A DNA stretch of 64,000 bases from Kineosporia sp. A_224. Its GTDB lineage: Bacteria > Actinomycetota > Actinomycetes > Actinomycetales > Kineosporiaceae. Location: positions 35,498 to 99,497 of the forward strand of contig NZ_MWLN01000202.1 in assembly GCF_002198655.1 (NCBI RefSeq), written 5' to 3'. The position numbers and the translations under genes were made by a program. Positions 27,029 through 36,667 of this stretch are shown one piece after another (positions within the stretch are counted from its first letter, which is position 1; the number at the start of each line of letters is the position of its first letter). Below the pieces are notes generated by a model. The model saw only the letters and a program-made list of their open reading frames with translations, was not told the DNA's origin and did not search any database.

Positions 27029-27976
27029 TCAGAGCGGGCGGTGGGCGCGGGCGGCCGCGTAGAGGCAGACCGTCGCGGCGGTGCCGAGGTTGAGGCTCTC
27101 CGCCTGGCCGTGGACCGGGACGCGGACGACGGCGTCGGCGAGCGCGCGGTCGGCCTCGGGCAGGCCCCAGGCCTCGTTGCCGAAGACCCAGGCCACCGGG
27201 CCGGCGAGGCCGGCGGGAGCGGCGGCCTCTGTGCCGGCGCCGGCGGGAGCGGCGGCGTCGGTACCGGCGTCGGTACCGGTACCGGTGCCGGCGGCACCGG
27301 AGCGGCGGGCGTCCTCGGCGGCGTCGAGGAGGGCGTCGAGGTCGACGTCCCCGGCGCCGTCCGCCGCGTAGACGGTCAGGCCGGCGGCGCGCAGGGCGGC
27401 GACCGCGTCGGCGAGCGGGACGCCGGTGACAACAGGGAGGTGGAACAGGCTGCCGGCGGTCGACCGGACGCACTTGGGGTTGTGCACGTCGACGCTGGCG
27501 TCGGTGAGGACGACGGCGTCGGCGCCGGCGGCGTCCGCGGCGCGGATCACCGTGCCGGCGTTGCCGGGGTCGCGGACGTGCGCGAGGACGGCGACGAGCC
27601 GCGGTGCGCGGGCGACGACGTCCGCGAGCGGGACGTCGACGAGCCGGCAGACGGCGAGCAGGCCCTGCGGCGTCACCGTCTCCGTCATCGCCGCCATCAC
27701 CTCGTCGGTGACGGGGACCGGCTCGACGCCGCGGGCGCGGGCCGCGTCGAGGATCGCGGTGTGCCGGTCGGCGGCGTCGTCCGTCGCGTAGAGCGCGAGG
27801 ACCCCGGGACCGGCGACCGCCTCCCGGACGGCCTGCGGCCCCTCGACGGCGAACCGGCCCTCACGCACACGTGCGGAGCGCCCGGAGAGCCTGCGCACCG
27901 CCTTCACCCGGTCGGACCGGGGGTTGGCGAGCGACGCAGGCCCCGGGCGCTCCGGGACGTGCTTGCTGCTGTTCAG
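27029..27976 (-). CDS. TrmH/SpoU-family RNA methyltransferase
   Basis: About 315 residues. A short N-terminal substrate-binding part (NPRSDRVKAVRRL, FAVEGPQAVREAV) is followed by the SPOUT knot. The knot carries the three family motifs: LAHVRDPGNAGTVIRAADA, then WVFGNEAWGL, then VRVPVHGQAESLNLGTAAT. It is likely a 2'-O-methylase of rRNA or tRNA. A Gly/Thr/Ala-rich insertion of about 35 residues, from local repeats around 27190-27300, interrupts the knot. The start is uncertain: the conserved NPRSD needs translation from upstream, where only a CTG at 27976 is available. The next GTG is 27907. It lies just after rplT. Confidence 0.85.
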   Translation of the reverse strand: MNSSKHVPERPGPASLANPRSDRVKAVRRLSGRSARVREGRFAVEGPQAVREAVAGPGVLALYATDDAADRHTAILDAARARGVEPVPVTDEVMAAMTETVTPQGLLAVCRLVDVPLADVVARAPRLVAVLAHVRDPGNAGTVIRAADAAGADAVVLTDASVDVHNPKCVRSTAGSLFHLPVVTGVPLADAVAALRAAGLTVYAADGAGDVDLDALLDAAEDARRSGAAGTGTGTDAGTDAAAPAGAGTEAAAPAGLAGPVAWVFGNEAWGLPEADRALADAVVRVPVHGQAESLNLGTAATVCLYAAARAHRPL

Positions 27977-28007
27977 TGCTGTGCCGTACGGCGCGCGACG
28001 ACGGTGC

Positions 28008-28391
28008 TCAGGCCGCGGGCTCGGCGGCCGGCGTCGCCGGCAGGGCCGCCTTCGCCGTCGCGACGAGCACGGTGAAGGCCGCGGCGTCGTTGACCGCGAG
28101 CTCGGCGAGCATGCGGCGGTCGACCTCGACACCCGCGGCCTTGAGGCCCTGGATGAAGCGGTTGTAGGTCATGCCGTTCTGGCGCGCAGCGGCGTTGACG
28201 CGCTGGATCCAGAGCCGGCGGAAGTCGCCCTTGCGGGCGCGGCGGTCGCGGTAGGCGTAGCCGAGGGAGTGGGTGACCTGCTCCTTGGCCTTGCGGTAGA
28301 GCCGGGACCGCTGGCCCCGGTAGCCGCTCGCGAGCTCGAGGGTCTCCCGGCGCTTCTTCTGGGCGTTGACCGCCCGCTTGACGCGTGCCAC
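28008..28391 (-). CDS. rplT: 50S ribosomal protein L20
   Basis: 127 residues. It shows the L20 signature throughout ([57 protein letters not shown]). The basic N-terminal arm is intact, and the C-terminus has a slightly extended Ala-rich tail. GTG at 28389-28391 has AAGGAG upstream. It follows rpmI by about 110 bp in the infC-rpmI-rplT operon. L20 represses this operon in some bacteria; a binding site is not evident here. Confidence 0.97.
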   Translation of the reverse strand: MARVKRAVNAQKKRRETLELASGYRGQRSRLYRKAKEQVTHSLGYAYRDRRARKGDFRRLWIQRVNAAARQNGMTYNRFIQGLKAAGVEVDRRMLAELAVNDAAAFTVLVATAKAALPATPAAEPAA

Positions 28392-28502
28392 GTCGATTCT
28401 CCTTGGTACGTCAGCTGCAGTGCTGCAGCGGGGAAGGCTGCTGAGGGCAGGTGTCGGCGCGTCGGGCGGTGGCCGCTGAGGTCGCGGCCACGCCCGGGCG
28501 GC

Positions 28503-28697
28503 TCACAGGCCGAGGAGGCGCTTGATGCCCTTGGCGTTGGCCGGGGCCAGCGCGACGTCCTGGGCGAGGCGCCGCGTCCGCTTGGACGCCTTGCCCTCGA
28601 ACAGGTGGCGGCGGTTGGCCTGCTCGCGCATGACCTTGCCCTTCCCGGTGACCCGGAAGCGCTTCTTCGCGCCGCTGTGCGTCTTCATCTTCGGCAT
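28503..28697 (-). CDS. rpmI: 50S ribosomal protein L35
   Basis: 64 residues, full length. It starts [20 protein letters not shown] and ends with the usual basic LLGL-type tail. The ATG at 28695-28697 was chosen over the longer open frame because every L35 begins at this point; GGGAG lies about 11 nt upstream. It sits between infC and rplT. Confidence 0.97.
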   Translation of the reverse strand: MPKMKTHSGAKKRFRVTGKGKVMREQANRRHLFEGKASKRTRRLAQDVALAPANAKGIKRLLGL

Positions 28698-28839
28698 GGC
28701 TGCCGTACTCCCTCGTCCGGGCACCCCAGGGGCGCCCTCGTCCGGTCGGGCCGCGCTCGGCGCACGGCTCGATGGTGCAGTGGTGCTCGGTACTTCTTCT
28801 GGTGCGTGGTGCTGCTTCGGTGGCCGCCGGCCGCCGGGC

Positions 28840-29463
28840 TCAGGCCTCGGCGGACTCGGTGACCGTGACGTCCGCGACGTGGTCCTCGGCGCCCTGGTGG
28901 CCCTCGGCACGGTCCTCGGTCTTGCGCGCCCGCATCTCGGCCTTGGCCTCGGCCTTCTTCTTGTGCGGCCCGATCACCATGACCATGTTGCGGCCGTCCC
29001 GGGTCGGCGAGCTCTCGACGAACCCGAGCTCGGCGACGTCCGCCGCCATCCGCTGCAGGAGCCGCTCGCCCATCTCGGGGCGGGACTGCTCACGGCCACG
29101 GAACATGATCATGACCTTGACCTTGTCGCCGGCCCGGAGGAACCGCTCGACGTGGCCCTTCTTCGTGCCGTAGTCGTGCGGGTCGATCTTGAGCCGGAGC
29201 CGGATCTCCTTGAGGACGGTGTTGGCCTGGTTGCGCCGGGCCTCACGCGCCTTCATGTCCGACTCGTACTTGAACTTGCCGAAGTCCATGAGCTTGCAGA
29301 CCGGCGGGCGCGCCTGCGGGGCAACCTCGACGAGGTCGAGGTCGGCCTCCTGGGCCAGCTGCAGCGCCTGCTCGATGCGGACGATCCCGACCTGTTCCCC
29401 GTTGGGGCCGACCAGCCGCACCTCGGGGACACGGATACGGTCGTTGATCCTCGGCTCGCTGAT
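28840..29463 (-). CDS. infC: translation initiation factor IF-3, ATC start
   Basis: 207 residues. The N-terminal domain begins [20 protein letters not shown] and the C-terminal domain contains [20 protein letters not shown] and [15 protein letters not shown]. The tail after about 175 is acidic and Ala/Glu-rich. No ATG, GTG or TTG lies at the domain start. Instead ATC at 29461-29463 follows a perfect AAGGAG with a 6-nt spacer, so initiation at ATC is the best call. IF-3 rejects non-standard starts, so rare starts in infC give self-repression. It heads infC-rpmI-rplT. Confidence 0.93.
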   Translation of the reverse strand: MSEPRINDRIRVPEVRLVGPNGEQVGIVRIEQALQLAQEADLDLVEVAPQARPPVCKLMDFGKFKYESDMKAREARRNQANTVLKEIRLRLKIDPHDYGTKKGHVERFLRAGDKVKVMIMFRGREQSRPEMGERLLQRMAADVAELGFVESSPTRDGRNMVMVIGPHKKKAEAKAEMRARKTEDRAEGHQGAEDHVADVTVTESAEA

Positions 29464-29703
29464 GTGGTGCTCCTTCTCACGTCGGTGGGACCACCGCACA
29501 CGAGAAAGGCTCCCGGACGCGGACGCGCAGGGAGCCTCGAGGACCACGGCCACGGCAGCGACGCCGTGACTCGGCCCTGCCGACCACGGCAGGGCGACCC
29601 CTCCCGAAGGAGTGGCCTGGACCGGAACCCGGACCGCTTCGGTGCTGCGGTGACAGGTGGGAGAGACTCCACTTGCGTACCAGGCCTAGACCTGGTCGGT
29701 CAG
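29464..29703 (-). promoter_or_regulatory. structured infC leader with attenuator-like hairpin
   Basis: The leader RNA can form at least four hairpins: 29679-29684/29691-29696; a UUCG-capped stem 29601-29604/29609-29612; a perfect 9-bp stem 29574-29582/29587-29595; and an 8-bp stem 29507-29514/29530-29537 followed by TTTCT. The last lies about 45 nt before the start and looks like a weak terminator. A possible -10 box TAGTCT is at 29710-29715. Attenuation of the operon is inferred. Confidence 0.55.
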
Positions 29704-29747
29704 TCGCACAGACTACCAGCACCCGGGGGCAGGGTCCGAACCGGCCG

Positions 29748-30983
29748 TCAGGCCGGGACGAGCGCCGCCGCCCGGGACCGGCGCAGCCGCAGGATTCCCA
29801 GCCCGGCGAGGGCGAGGACGACGCCCGCCGCCCCGACCGCGGCGAACCCGGCCCAGGCGCCGTGCGCGTCGATGGCGACGCCGGCGAGCGGGGCGCCGAC
29901 CGCGCTGCCGACCTGGAGCGCCGACCCGTGCCAGCCCATCGCCTCGCCGCGCACCGCCTCCGGCACGAGCCGGACGATCGCCTCGGACGTCGAGGTGATG
30001 ACCGGTGCGCACAGCGCCGCCGCAGGCAGCATCGTCAGCGCGAGGAGCCACGGCGACGGCGCGAGACCGACCGGGATGCTCAGCACGCCCAGCCCGAGCA
30101 GCAGCAGCAGCGGCGACACCGGCCGGTGCAGGGTGCCGTAGACGAGGCCGCCGACGATCGACCCGATCCCCCACGCGGCGAAGATCAGGCCGGTGAGGGC
30201 GAGCGCGCTGTCCGCCCGCAGGTGGGCGACGACCGACACGTCGGTGCCGGCGAGCACGACGGTCGCGGCCGCCGTCGCACCGAGGACGGCGAGCATCGCC
30301 GGGCTCGTCAGCCGGCCCCGGGCGGGCACGGGCACGGCGGCCGGGACCAGCCCGACGGCCGCGGCCTGTTCCTCGGCGGCGACCTCGGCGGCCACGCCGT
30401 CAGCGCTGCGGGTCGGCGGGTCGAACGCGATGAGCGCGAGCCCGGAGACGACGATGCAGCCGCCGACGGACAGGATCGCGGCGGACGTCGACAGCTGGGT
30501 CGCGAGCAGCACGCCGAGCGCGGGGCCGGCCATGAAGGACAGCTCGACGCCGACCGAGTCCAGCGCCATCGCCGACCGGCGGCTCCCGGCCGGCACCATG
30601 ACGGCGAGCGACTGCCGCATGACCGTGAAGATCGGCAGGCTCAGCACGCCGCCGACGATCGCGAGCGCGAGCAGCAGCCGGTAGCCGACGAACGGGGCGG
30701 TGCCCCAGACGAGCGCCGACGCGACGACCGACGGCACGAGCGCCCGGCGCAGCCCCTGGGTGTCGACGGCGCGCCCGCGCCACGGCGAGCCGATCGCCAT
30801 CCCGACCGTGGACGCCGTCCCGACGAGCCCGGCCGCCGCCCAGCCGCGGCCGAGCGGGCCGACGACGTGCAGCGACAGCACGATGCCGGCCGCCGTCTGC
30901 GGGACCCGCGCCAGCACCCCGAACAGGAGCAGGCGCAGGACACCGGGGACGGACAGCACGGCACGGTAGGGAGCGAGGGCCAC
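29748..30983 (-). CDS. MFS transporter
   Basis: 411 residues with about 12 membrane helices in two halves joined by an Ala/Val-rich loop near residue 205. The loop between helices 2 and 3 has GSPWRGRAVDTQGLRRAL, a degenerate form of the MFS motif G-x-x-x-D-x-x-G-R-R. It is a major facilitator, probably an exporter by its overall layout, but the substrate cannot be told from sequence. GTG at 30981-30983 is the start. Its 3' end reaches the infC promoter region, and it is on the same strand. There is no regulator next to it. Confidence 0.85.
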   Translation of the reverse strand: MALAPYRAVLSVPGVLRLLLFGVLARVPQTAAGIVLSLHVVGPLGRGWAAAGLVGTASTVGMAIGSPWRGRAVDTQGLRRALVPSVVASALVWGTAPFVGYRLLLALAIVGGVLSLPIFTVMRQSLAVMVPAGSRRSAMALDSVGVELSFMAGPALGVLLATQLSTSAAILSVGGCIVVSGLALIAFDPPTRSADGVAAEVAAEEQAAAVGLVPAAVPVPARGRLTSPAMLAVLGATAAATVVLAGTDVSVVAHLRADSALALTGLIFAAWGIGSIVGGLVYGTLHRPVSPLLLLLGLGVLSIPVGLAPSPWLLALTMLPAAALCAPVITSTSEAIVRLVPEAVRGEAMGWHGSALQVGSAVGAPLAGVAIDAHGAWAGFAAVGAAGVVLALAGLGILRLRRSRAAALVPA

Positions 30984-31126
30984 TGCCCCATGGTTGCAGG
31001 ATCGTCCGACAACTTGCCTGCCGATATCGGCCCTCGGACGGGCCGGGGCGGCTGCGTTGGCCCGGCCCGGCGGCTGTGCTCTGCTGGTGCGGTGCCCGGC
31101 ACCGACCTCCCGGGGCGCCGGACGCG

Positions 31127-31162
31127 ACGAGGGCCGCTCCCCGTGCGGGGAGCGGCCCTCGT
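31127..31162 (-). terminator. terminator after the 5'-nucleotidase gene
   Basis: A perfect 16-bp stem (31127-31142 with 31147-31162) with a GTGC loop, 23 bp after the stop codon. No U-tract follows on either strand, which is common for strong actinobacterial terminators. It separates the nucleotidase from the MFS gene. Confidence 0.85.
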
Positions 31163-31185
31163 GCGTGGACCGTGGGCGTCCGGGG

Positions 31186-32913
31186 TCAGGACGTCTGGGT
31201 CTGGACCGGGCAGGCCGATCCGGTCGCCGGGTCGGAGTCGGTGCAGACGATCCGGCCCTGGATCGACGGGGTGAGCGGCGAGGTCGCCGTCACGGCGTCC
31301 GCGAGGACCTGGTCGAGGATCTCGCGGCTCACGGACCGGCTCGTGACGACCGGGTAGCCGTCACCGCCGGATGCCATGAAGTCGTTCTCGGCGAGCGTGT
31401 AGGACGTGGCCGCGGTGAGGTCCACGGCCGCCCCGGTGCACGCGCCGTCCGCGGCCTGCCGGACGGCCGAGGTGACCCGCGAGCCCGCGGCCGCCTGGAT
31501 GTCGTACGTGAAGCACAGCCCCGACACCTGGGGGAAGCGGCCGTCGATGGCGGGCATCCGGCTGACGCCGTTCTCGAGGAACGTCTTCAGCTCGGCGCCG
31601 TCGATGCTCGTCGTCGTGGCGACGTTGCCGAACGGCAGGACGGCGAGCACCTGGCCGCGGGTGATCTGGTTGAGCACCGGGCCGGCCACAGGGCACAGCC
31701 CGCTGCCGCCGCCGGTGGCGGGGCAGGTGAGCCGGTCGCGCAGACCGCCGGAGTTCGTGATGGCGAAGTCGGTGCCGTACCGGGCGCGCATGGCGTCGGT
31801 CGTGACGTTGCCGACGAGCGACTCGCAGGTCCGGCCGTTCCCGGTCCCGCACGAGTCCGTGCGGAGGATCTCCCGGTTCGCGCTGCCGATGACGGTCCCG
31901 AGGATCGGGGTCACCTGGGCGCTGTAGGAGTCGACGAGCGCGGCGACGGCCGGGTCCGGGGTCGTGCCGGTGCTGACCGGGGTGAAGAAGTCGACCGCCT
32001 TCGCCGTGACGCCGCGCCGCTTGTCGACGGTGAGGTTGACCCGGCTGTACGTCAGGCCCTTGCTCCGGTTCTCCGTGACGAGGGCACCGTTGACGGTCCC
32101 GCTGTACTGGATGTCGGTGTGGTCGCCGAGGATCAGGTCGAAGCCGGTCACCCCGCGGGCGAACTCGACGAGCGGCCCGAACGCCTGGCCGGTCGCGTCC
32201 TGGCCGGTCACGCCGGCGTGGATGAGACCGATGACGACCTGGGCGCCGGCCTTGCGTGCGATCGCGCGCTGCCTGTTCGCCGCGGCGACCGGGTCGGTGA
32301 TCTCGATGGTGCCGAAGTTCCCCGGGAACACCAGGGTGGGCGCCTCCGGGTTCGTCAGCCCGATGACCGCGACCTTGACGCCGCCCACCTTGAAGATCCG
32401 GAACTTCTCGACCTCGTCGAGGTTGGCGTCGAGGTTCTTGAGGTTCGCGGACAGGTAGCGCACCCGCTTGCCGGGGACCGTCGGGGCGTCGGTGCGGGCG
32501 AGGTCGATCTGGCTCTGGAGCCGGCCCAGACCCGCGTCGAAGTTGTGGTTGCCGAGCGTGTCGGCGTCGAAGCCCATGAGCCGCATGGCGCGGATCGTCG
32601 GCTCGTCGGCGAAGAACGAGGAGATCGGCGGGGTCGCTCCGACGGCGTCCCCGGAGGTGAGGGTGAGGGTGTTGCGGTTCTCCGCCCGGTGGGCGTTGAA
32701 GTAGCCGGCGAGGGTCGCGGCCCCGCCGACCTGGGCCGTGCCGACCGTCAGCGGGACGATCTGGCCGTGCCAGTCCGAGACGTTGAGCACCTGGATCGTC
32801 ACGGGGGCGTCCGCGGCGGTGGCGGCGGGGATCCCCACGGTGCCGAGCAGCGCCGCGGCCGAGGCGAGGCCGAAGGCGATGAGGCGGGCATGACGAGGAC
32901 GTGTTCGGCGCAT
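31186..32913 (-). CDS. secreted bifunctional 5'-nucleotidase/UDP-sugar hydrolase family protein
   Basis: 575 residues. A signal peptide ends at AATAADA near residue 34, so the enzyme acts outside the membrane. The N-terminal calcineurin-like domain has VSDWHGQ, SGDAVG, GNHNFD, IHAGVTG and GDHTD as metal-binding motifs. The C-terminal 5_nucleotid_C domain carries NSGGLRDRL, LPFGN, and MASGGDGYPVV for substrate binding. It is expected to release phosphate from external nucleotides. There is no C-terminal anchor or LPXTG signal. ATG at 32911-32913 has GGAGG 6 nt upstream. Confidence 0.93.
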   Translation of the reverse strand: MRRTRPRHARLIAFGLASAAALLGTVGIPAATAADAPVTIQVLNVSDWHGQIVPLTVGTAQVGGAATLAGYFNAHRAENRNTLTLTSGDAVGATPPISSFFADEPTIRAMRLMGFDADTLGNHNFDAGLGRLQSQIDLARTDAPTVPGKRVRYLSANLKNLDANLDEVEKFRIFKVGGVKVAVIGLTNPEAPTLVFPGNFGTIEITDPVAAANRQRAIARKAGAQVVIGLIHAGVTGQDATGQAFGPLVEFARGVTGFDLILGDHTDIQYSGTVNGALVTENRSKGLTYSRVNLTVDKRRGVTAKAVDFFTPVSTGTTPDPAVAALVDSYSAQVTPILGTVIGSANREILRTDSCGTGNGRTCESLVGNVTTDAMRARYGTDFAITNSGGLRDRLTCPATGGGSGLCPVAGPVLNQITRGQVLAVLPFGNVATTTSIDGAELKTFLENGVSRMPAIDGRFPQVSGLCFTYDIQAAAGSRVTSAVRQAADGACTGAAVDLTAATSYTLAENDFMASGGDGYPVVTSRSVSREILDQVLADAVTATSPLTPSIQGRIVCTDSDPATGSACPVQTQTS

Positions 32914-33062
32914 GAGCGACCTCCGGGTCGTCGGGCTGCGTGCGGGTGGACGCGCGCGTGCCTGACGTCCGAGCCCCCCTCAAGGCCCGTCCGGTCGTGC
33001 GCAGTGATCGCTGTCTACCAGGTCCGCACCCCCGTGTCACCGGGTGCGACGCAGGTCACGGG

Positions 33063-33821
33063 TTACGCGGGCAGGACGACGAGCTCCATCGAGTCGACGC
33101 GGTCGGCGACGTCCTCCTCGCGACCCAGCGCCGTGCCGACGACCCGGACCAGGTCGTCGAGCGCGGCCCGGTCGAGCCCTGCGCGGACGCCGAGGACGAC
33201 CTTGAGCTCCGCCGCGGCCCCCGGCTCGCAGCGGACGCCGACGATCCCGGTCAGGCCGGCCGTCGCCCGCTCGACCGCGGCGGCGACGACGGGGTCCTCC
33301 GGGGACGGCACCCAGTGCCGGCCCTGGCCGAGGGCCCAGACGGCGGGCCGCCGGACGACGAACGGGTGCGGCCCGGCGAGGTCGACGAGCATCCGGTCGC
33401 AGCCCTCCGCGACCGCGGACAGTGCCGCCCGGGCGCTCTCGACGGGGACCGGCCGGGCGCCGGCGTCCCAGGCGGCGAGCGCCGCCGTCGAGGTGAAGAC
33501 GGGCAGCCCGCGGACGCCGTCCGGGCCGGTCAGGGTGACCAGCGCCATGTCGGCGCCCTTGTCGGCGCGCAGGCCGCCGACGACGGGGTGGTCCTCGCCG
33601 AGGACGGCGACGACCGCGACGAGGACCCGGGCCGGGGCGAGGGCCGCGACGACGTCGGCCGCCGTCCGCTCCCCCGCGGCGTGGCCCGCGAGCGCCGCGG
33701 CGAGCGCGGCGTCCGGGCCGCCCTCGTCGCCGGTGAACGGCTGCGGGTTCAGCGTGCGGCCCTGCCACGGGACGCCGGAGGAGTCGGTCGTGCCGCCCGG
33801 CTCGAGGGCCGGGTCGGTCAT
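33063..33821 (-). CDS. SseB-family protein
   Basis: 252 residues, no signal peptide. The middle part fits the SseB N-terminal domain: [20 protein letters not shown] near residue 110, followed by [20 protein letters not shown]. In Salmonella the name refers to enhanced serine sensitivity; in actinobacteria the family is common next to his genes, with unknown biochemistry. The ATG overlaps the hisA/priA stop as ATGA (33818-33821), so it is the last gene of the his run and translationally coupled. The C-terminal third has repeated short beta-alpha units and no known motif. Confidence 0.8.
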   Translation of the reverse strand: MTDPALEPGGTTDSSGVPWQGRTLNPQPFTGDEGGPDAALAAALAGHAAGERTAADVVAALAPARVLVAVVAVLGEDHPVVGGLRADKGADMALVTLTGPDGVRGLPVFTSTAALAAWDAGARPVPVESARAALSAVAEGCDRMLVDLAGPHPFVVRRPAVWALGQGRHWVPSPEDPVVAAAVERATAGLTGIVGVRCEPGAAAELKVVLGVRAGLDRAALDDLVRVVGTALGREEDVADRVDSMELVVLPA

Positions 33822-34555
33822 CGCCGGCCGGCGACGTCGAGCGCCTGCTCCAGCGTGAACGCCCCGGCGTAGAGCGCCTTCCCGACGATCGCGCCCTCGA
33901 CACCGGCCGGGACGAGCGCCCGGAGCGCCTCGAGGTCGGCGAGGTCGGCGATGCCGCCGCTCGCGACGACCGGACGGTCGGTGCGGGCGGCGACCTCGCG
34001 GAGCAGGTCGATGTTCGGGCCGCGGAGCGTGCCGTCCTTGGTGACGTCGGTGACGACGTAGCGGGCGCAGCCGTCCTCGTCGAGGCGGGCGAGGGTCTCC
34101 CAGAGGTCGCCGCCCTCCTTGGTCCAGCCGCGGGCCGCCAGCGTCGTGCCGCGGACGTCGAGGCCGACGGCGACCCGGTCGCCGTACTCGGCGATGGCCT
34201 TGCGGGTCCAGGCCGGGTCCTCGAGGGCGGCCGTGCCGAGGTTGACCCGGGCGCACCCGGTCGCCATCGCCGCGGCGAGGCTCTCGTCGTCCCGGATCCC
34301 GCCGCTCATCTCGACCCGGACGTCGAGCGCGGCGACGACCCGGGCGAGCAGCTCGCGGTTCGAGCCGCGGCCGAAGGCGGCGTCGAGGTCGACGAGGTGG
34401 ATCCACTCCGCCCCCGCGGACTGCCACGCGAGCGCGGCGTCGAGCGGGTCGCCGTAGGAGGTCTCGCTGCCGGCCTCGCCCTGGACGAGGCGGACGGCCT
34501 GGCCGTCGGCGACGTCGACGGCGGGCAGGAGCTCGAGGACGGGGGCGGTGCTCAC
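33818..34555 (-). CDS. hisA: phosphoribosyl isomerase (HisA/PriA)
   Basis: 245 residues, a TIM barrel that isomerises ProFAR in histidine synthesis. In many actinobacteria the PriA form also isomerises phosphoribosyl anthranilate for tryptophan. Seen here are [20 protein letters not shown] with the first catalytic Asp, [24 protein letters not shown] with the second catalytic Asp and Thr, and [11 protein letters not shown] for the second phosphate. PriA function is inferred from taxon; absence of trpF elsewhere cannot be checked. GTG at 34553-34555 overlaps the preceding stop as GTGA. hisF and hisI are not in the window. Confidence 0.95.
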   Translation of the reverse strand: MSTAPVLELLPAVDVADGQAVRLVQGEAGSETSYGDPLDAALAWQSAGAEWIHLVDLDAAFGRGSNRELLARVVAALDVRVEMSGGIRDDESLAAAMATGCARVNLGTAALEDPAWTRKAIAEYGDRVAVGLDVRGTTLAARGWTKEGGDLWETLARLDEDGCARYVVTDVTKDGTLRGPNIDLLREVAARTDRPVVASGGIADLADLEALRALVPAGVEGAIVGKALYAGAFTLEQALDVAGRR

Positions 34556-34950
34556 GCGGGGTTCCCTTCCGAGGGTGGTGCGTCCGAGGGTGGTGCGTCC
34601 GAGGGTGGTGCGTCGGTCTGCGGGGCCGCCGTGGCGTCGTCCGGGGCGTCCGCCGTGTCGTCGGCGCCGTCGTCCGCGTCGTCGGCGCCCCGTCGGGTCA
34701 CGAGGACGTACCCGGCGAACGCCGCGACGGCGAGGACGACGGTGAGGATCTTCAGCCACCACGGGCCCTGGACGAGCACCCAGACGAGCAGGAGACCGGC
34801 CGCGCTCCCGAACGACGTCGCGGTGCCCTTGCGGCGGCGGGTCGTCGTGCTGCGGGTGCGGCTCGTGCCGCGGGCCGTCGTCCGGCGGCGCGTCGTCCGG
34901 CGGCGGGTGCTGCTGCTCGTCCGGGTGCTCGCTCGGCGTCGGGTGGCCAC
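34552..34950 (-). CDS. small membrane protein, basic head and Pro/Asp tail
   Basis: 132 residues, not recognised. The first 45 are an Arg/Ser/Thr-rich, strongly basic segment. One or two membrane helices follow ([14 protein letters not shown] and [17 protein letters not shown]). The tail is acidic and ends in Asp-Ala-Pro-Pro-Ser repeats from a 15-bp tandem repeat. The charge pattern predicts the basic head inside the cell. It is coupled to hisA by a GTGA overlap, so it is expressed with the his genes; a catalytic role is unlikely. Confidence 0.7.
   Translation of the reverse strand: MATRRRASTRTSSSTRRRTTRRRTTARGTSRTRSTTTRRRKGTATSFGSAAGLLLVWVLVQGPWWLKILTVVLAVAAFAGYVLVTRRGADDADDGADDTADAPDDATAAPQTDAPPSDAPPSDAPPSEGNPA
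34571..34614. repeat. 15-bp tandem repeat, 3 copies
   Basis: The unit GAGGGTGGTGCGTCC occurs three times head to tail (the last truncated by one base) and is in frame in the tail of the small membrane protein. Confidence 0.9.
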
Positions 34951-35003
34951 GCGCCGACGCTAGCGCACGGGTCGCGGCGGCCGGCGTCGCGTCCGGACCG
35001 CGG

Positions 35004-35339
35004 TCAGCGGCTCGCGCGGCGGTCGAACGCGAGGACGGCGAGCACCGGCCAGGCGAGCAGCGAGCCGACGACGGTGGCGCTGCGCCACACCCACGACGGC
35101 TCGAGCAGCCAGAGGACGGCGTTCAGCGCGACGAGTGCCGCGGCGAGGACGCCGTTCTGCCGGCGGCGCTGCCGCTGCAGCGCGCTCTTCGGCTCGTCGC
35201 GGCGGCTGAACGGCGCCGTGACGAGCGCGCCGAGGGACCGGCGCCGGGCGGCTCGGGCCTGGGCCCGGGCCCGCCGCTCGCGCTCCACCGCGGCGGCGGC
35301 CTGCCGCTCGGCGCGCCGCTTCGCGCGTTCCTTGCTCAC
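35004..35339 (-). CDS. small hypothetical membrane protein
   Basis: 111 residues. The N-terminal half is a highly charged helix rich in Arg, Ala and Glu, which may form a coiled coil. The C-terminal half has two membrane helices ([17 protein letters not shown] and [18 protein letters not shown]). No family was recognised. GTG at 35337-35339 follows hisH by 25 bp in the same run. Similar short two-helix proteins are often found inside actinobacterial his operons, with no assigned function. Confidence 0.7.
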   Translation of the reverse strand: MSKERAKRRAERQAAAAVERERRARAQARAARRRSLGALVTAPFSRRDEPKSALQRQRRRQNGVLAAALVALNAVLWLLEPSWVWRSATVVGSLLAWPVLAVLAFDRRASR

Positions 35340-35364
35340 CGGCCGCCCGCCGGCCCGCCGGCGG

Positions 35365-36012
35365 TCACAGCGTCGCGACCCAGTTCTCGAGCAGGTGCGC
35401 CCCGGCGTCCCCGGACTTCTCCGGGTGGAACTGGGTCGCGTTGAGGACGCCGTTCTCGACCGCCGCGACGAACCGGGCGCCGTGGTCGGCCCACGTCACC
35501 GCCGGGGGTCGCTGCCGGTGCTCGCCCTGGCGCTCGACGAACTCCCAGCGCTGCACGGCGAACGAGTGCACGAAGTAGAACCGCTCGTGCTCGACGCCCG
35601 CGAAGAGCACGGTGCCCGGCGGCGGCTGGACGGTGTTCCAGCCCATGTGCGGCACGACCTCGGCGGGCAGTCGCTCGACGACGCCGGGCCACTCCCCCAG
35701 GCCCTCGACGTGCTCCTGCCCGTGCTCGGTCGACCGCTCGAACATCACCTGGTGACCGACGCAGATGCCGAGCACCGGGCGGCCGCCGGCGAGGCGCCGG
35801 TCGACGATGACGTCGCCGCGGACCGCGCGGAGCTGCTCGGCGACGGCGGCGAAGGCGCCGACGCCGGGGACGACGAGCCCGTCGCAGCCCTCGGCGCGGG
35901 CCCGGTCGGCGGTGAGCTCGACGTCGGCGCCGACCCGCATGAGCGCCCGGACGGCGGACCGGACGTTGCCCGAGCCGTAGTCGAGGACGACGACCTTCGC
36001 CTTGCGGGTCAA
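35365..36012 (-). CDS. hisH: imidazole glycerol phosphate synthase, glutaminase subunit
   Basis: 215 residues, class I glutamine amidotransferase. The nucleophile Cys is in [11 protein letters not shown] near residue 84, the oxyanion strand is PHMGWN, and the catalytic His-Glu pair is in QFHPEKSG near residue 195. The N-terminus [12 protein letters not shown] is standard. It supplies ammonia to HisF, which is not in the window. The start is TTG at 36010-36012 with GGGGAGA 5 nt upstream. Confidence 0.95.
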   Translation of the reverse strand: MTRKAKVVVLDYGSGNVRSAVRALMRVGADVELTADRARAEGCDGLVVPGVGAFAAVAEQLRAVRGDVIVDRRLAGGRPVLGICVGHQVMFERSTEHGQEHVEGLGEWPGVVERLPAEVVPHMGWNTVQPPPGTVLFAGVEHERFYFVHSFAVQRWEFVERQGEHRQRPPAVTWADHGARFVAAVENGVLNATQFHPEKSGDAGAHLLENWVATL

Positions 36013-36040
36013 CGGGTCTCCCCGCGCGCGGCGGTGCCTG

Positions 36041-36667
36041 TCACAGCGTGCCCTTGGTGCTGGGGATGATCCCCTCGGCCCGGGGGTCGGCCTCGACGGC
36101 CGCGCGGAGCGCGCGGGCGACGGCCTTGAACTGGGCCTCGACGATGTGGTGCGGGTCGCGGCCGGACAGCACCCGGACGTGGAGCGCGATCCCGGCGGTC
36201 AGCGCGAGCGTCTCGAAGACGTGCCGGGTCAGGGACCCGACGAACGAGCCGCCGATGACGACGTACTGCTGGCCCTCGGGCTCGCCGTCGTGCACGCAGT
36301 AGGGCCGGCCCGACACGTCGACGGCGGCCTGGACGAGGCACTCGTCGAGCGGCACGAGGGCGTCCCCGAAGCGGCGGATGCCGGCCTTGTCGCCGAGCGC
36401 CTCGCGCAGCGCCTGGCCGAGGACGATGGCGACGTCCTCGACGGTGTGGTGCGCGTCGACGTCCGTGTCGCCGTCCGCCGAGACCGTGAGGTCGAGCAGG
36501 GCGTGCTTGGCCAGGCTCGTGAGCATGTGGTCGTAGAACCCGACGCCGGTGCTGACGCTCGCGCGGCCGGTGCCGTCGAGGTCGAGCTCGACGAGGACCT
36601 TGCTCTCCTTCGTCGCGCGTTCGACGCGGGCGGTGCGGGGGCCCGGGCTGGTGGCGGGGGTGGTCAT
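36041..36667 (-). CDS. hisB: imidazoleglycerol-phosphate dehydratase
   Basis: 208 residues, a monofunctional dehydratase without a phosphatase domain, as in actinobacteria. The two-fold repeated metal-binding signatures are [17 protein letters not shown] near residue 75 and [12 protein letters not shown] near residue 165. Mn ions bound by these His residues catalyse dehydration of IGP. The ATG overlaps the hisC stop as ATGA (36664-36667). Confidence 0.96.
   Translation of the reverse strand: MTTPATSPGPRTARVERATKESKVLVELDLDGTGRASVSTGVGFYDHMLTSLAKHALLDLTVSADGDTDVDAHHTVEDVAIVLGQALREALGDKAGIRRFGDALVPLDECLVQAAVDVSGRPYCVHDGEPEGQQYVVIGGSFVGSLTRHVFETLALTAGIALHVRVLSGRDPHHIVEAQFKAVARALRAAVEADPRAEGIIPSTKGTL

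Noticed and set aside
29477..29722. 81-codon minus-strand ORF in the infC leader
   Set aside because: It overlaps all predicted leader hairpins and shows no ribosome site or protein-like composition.
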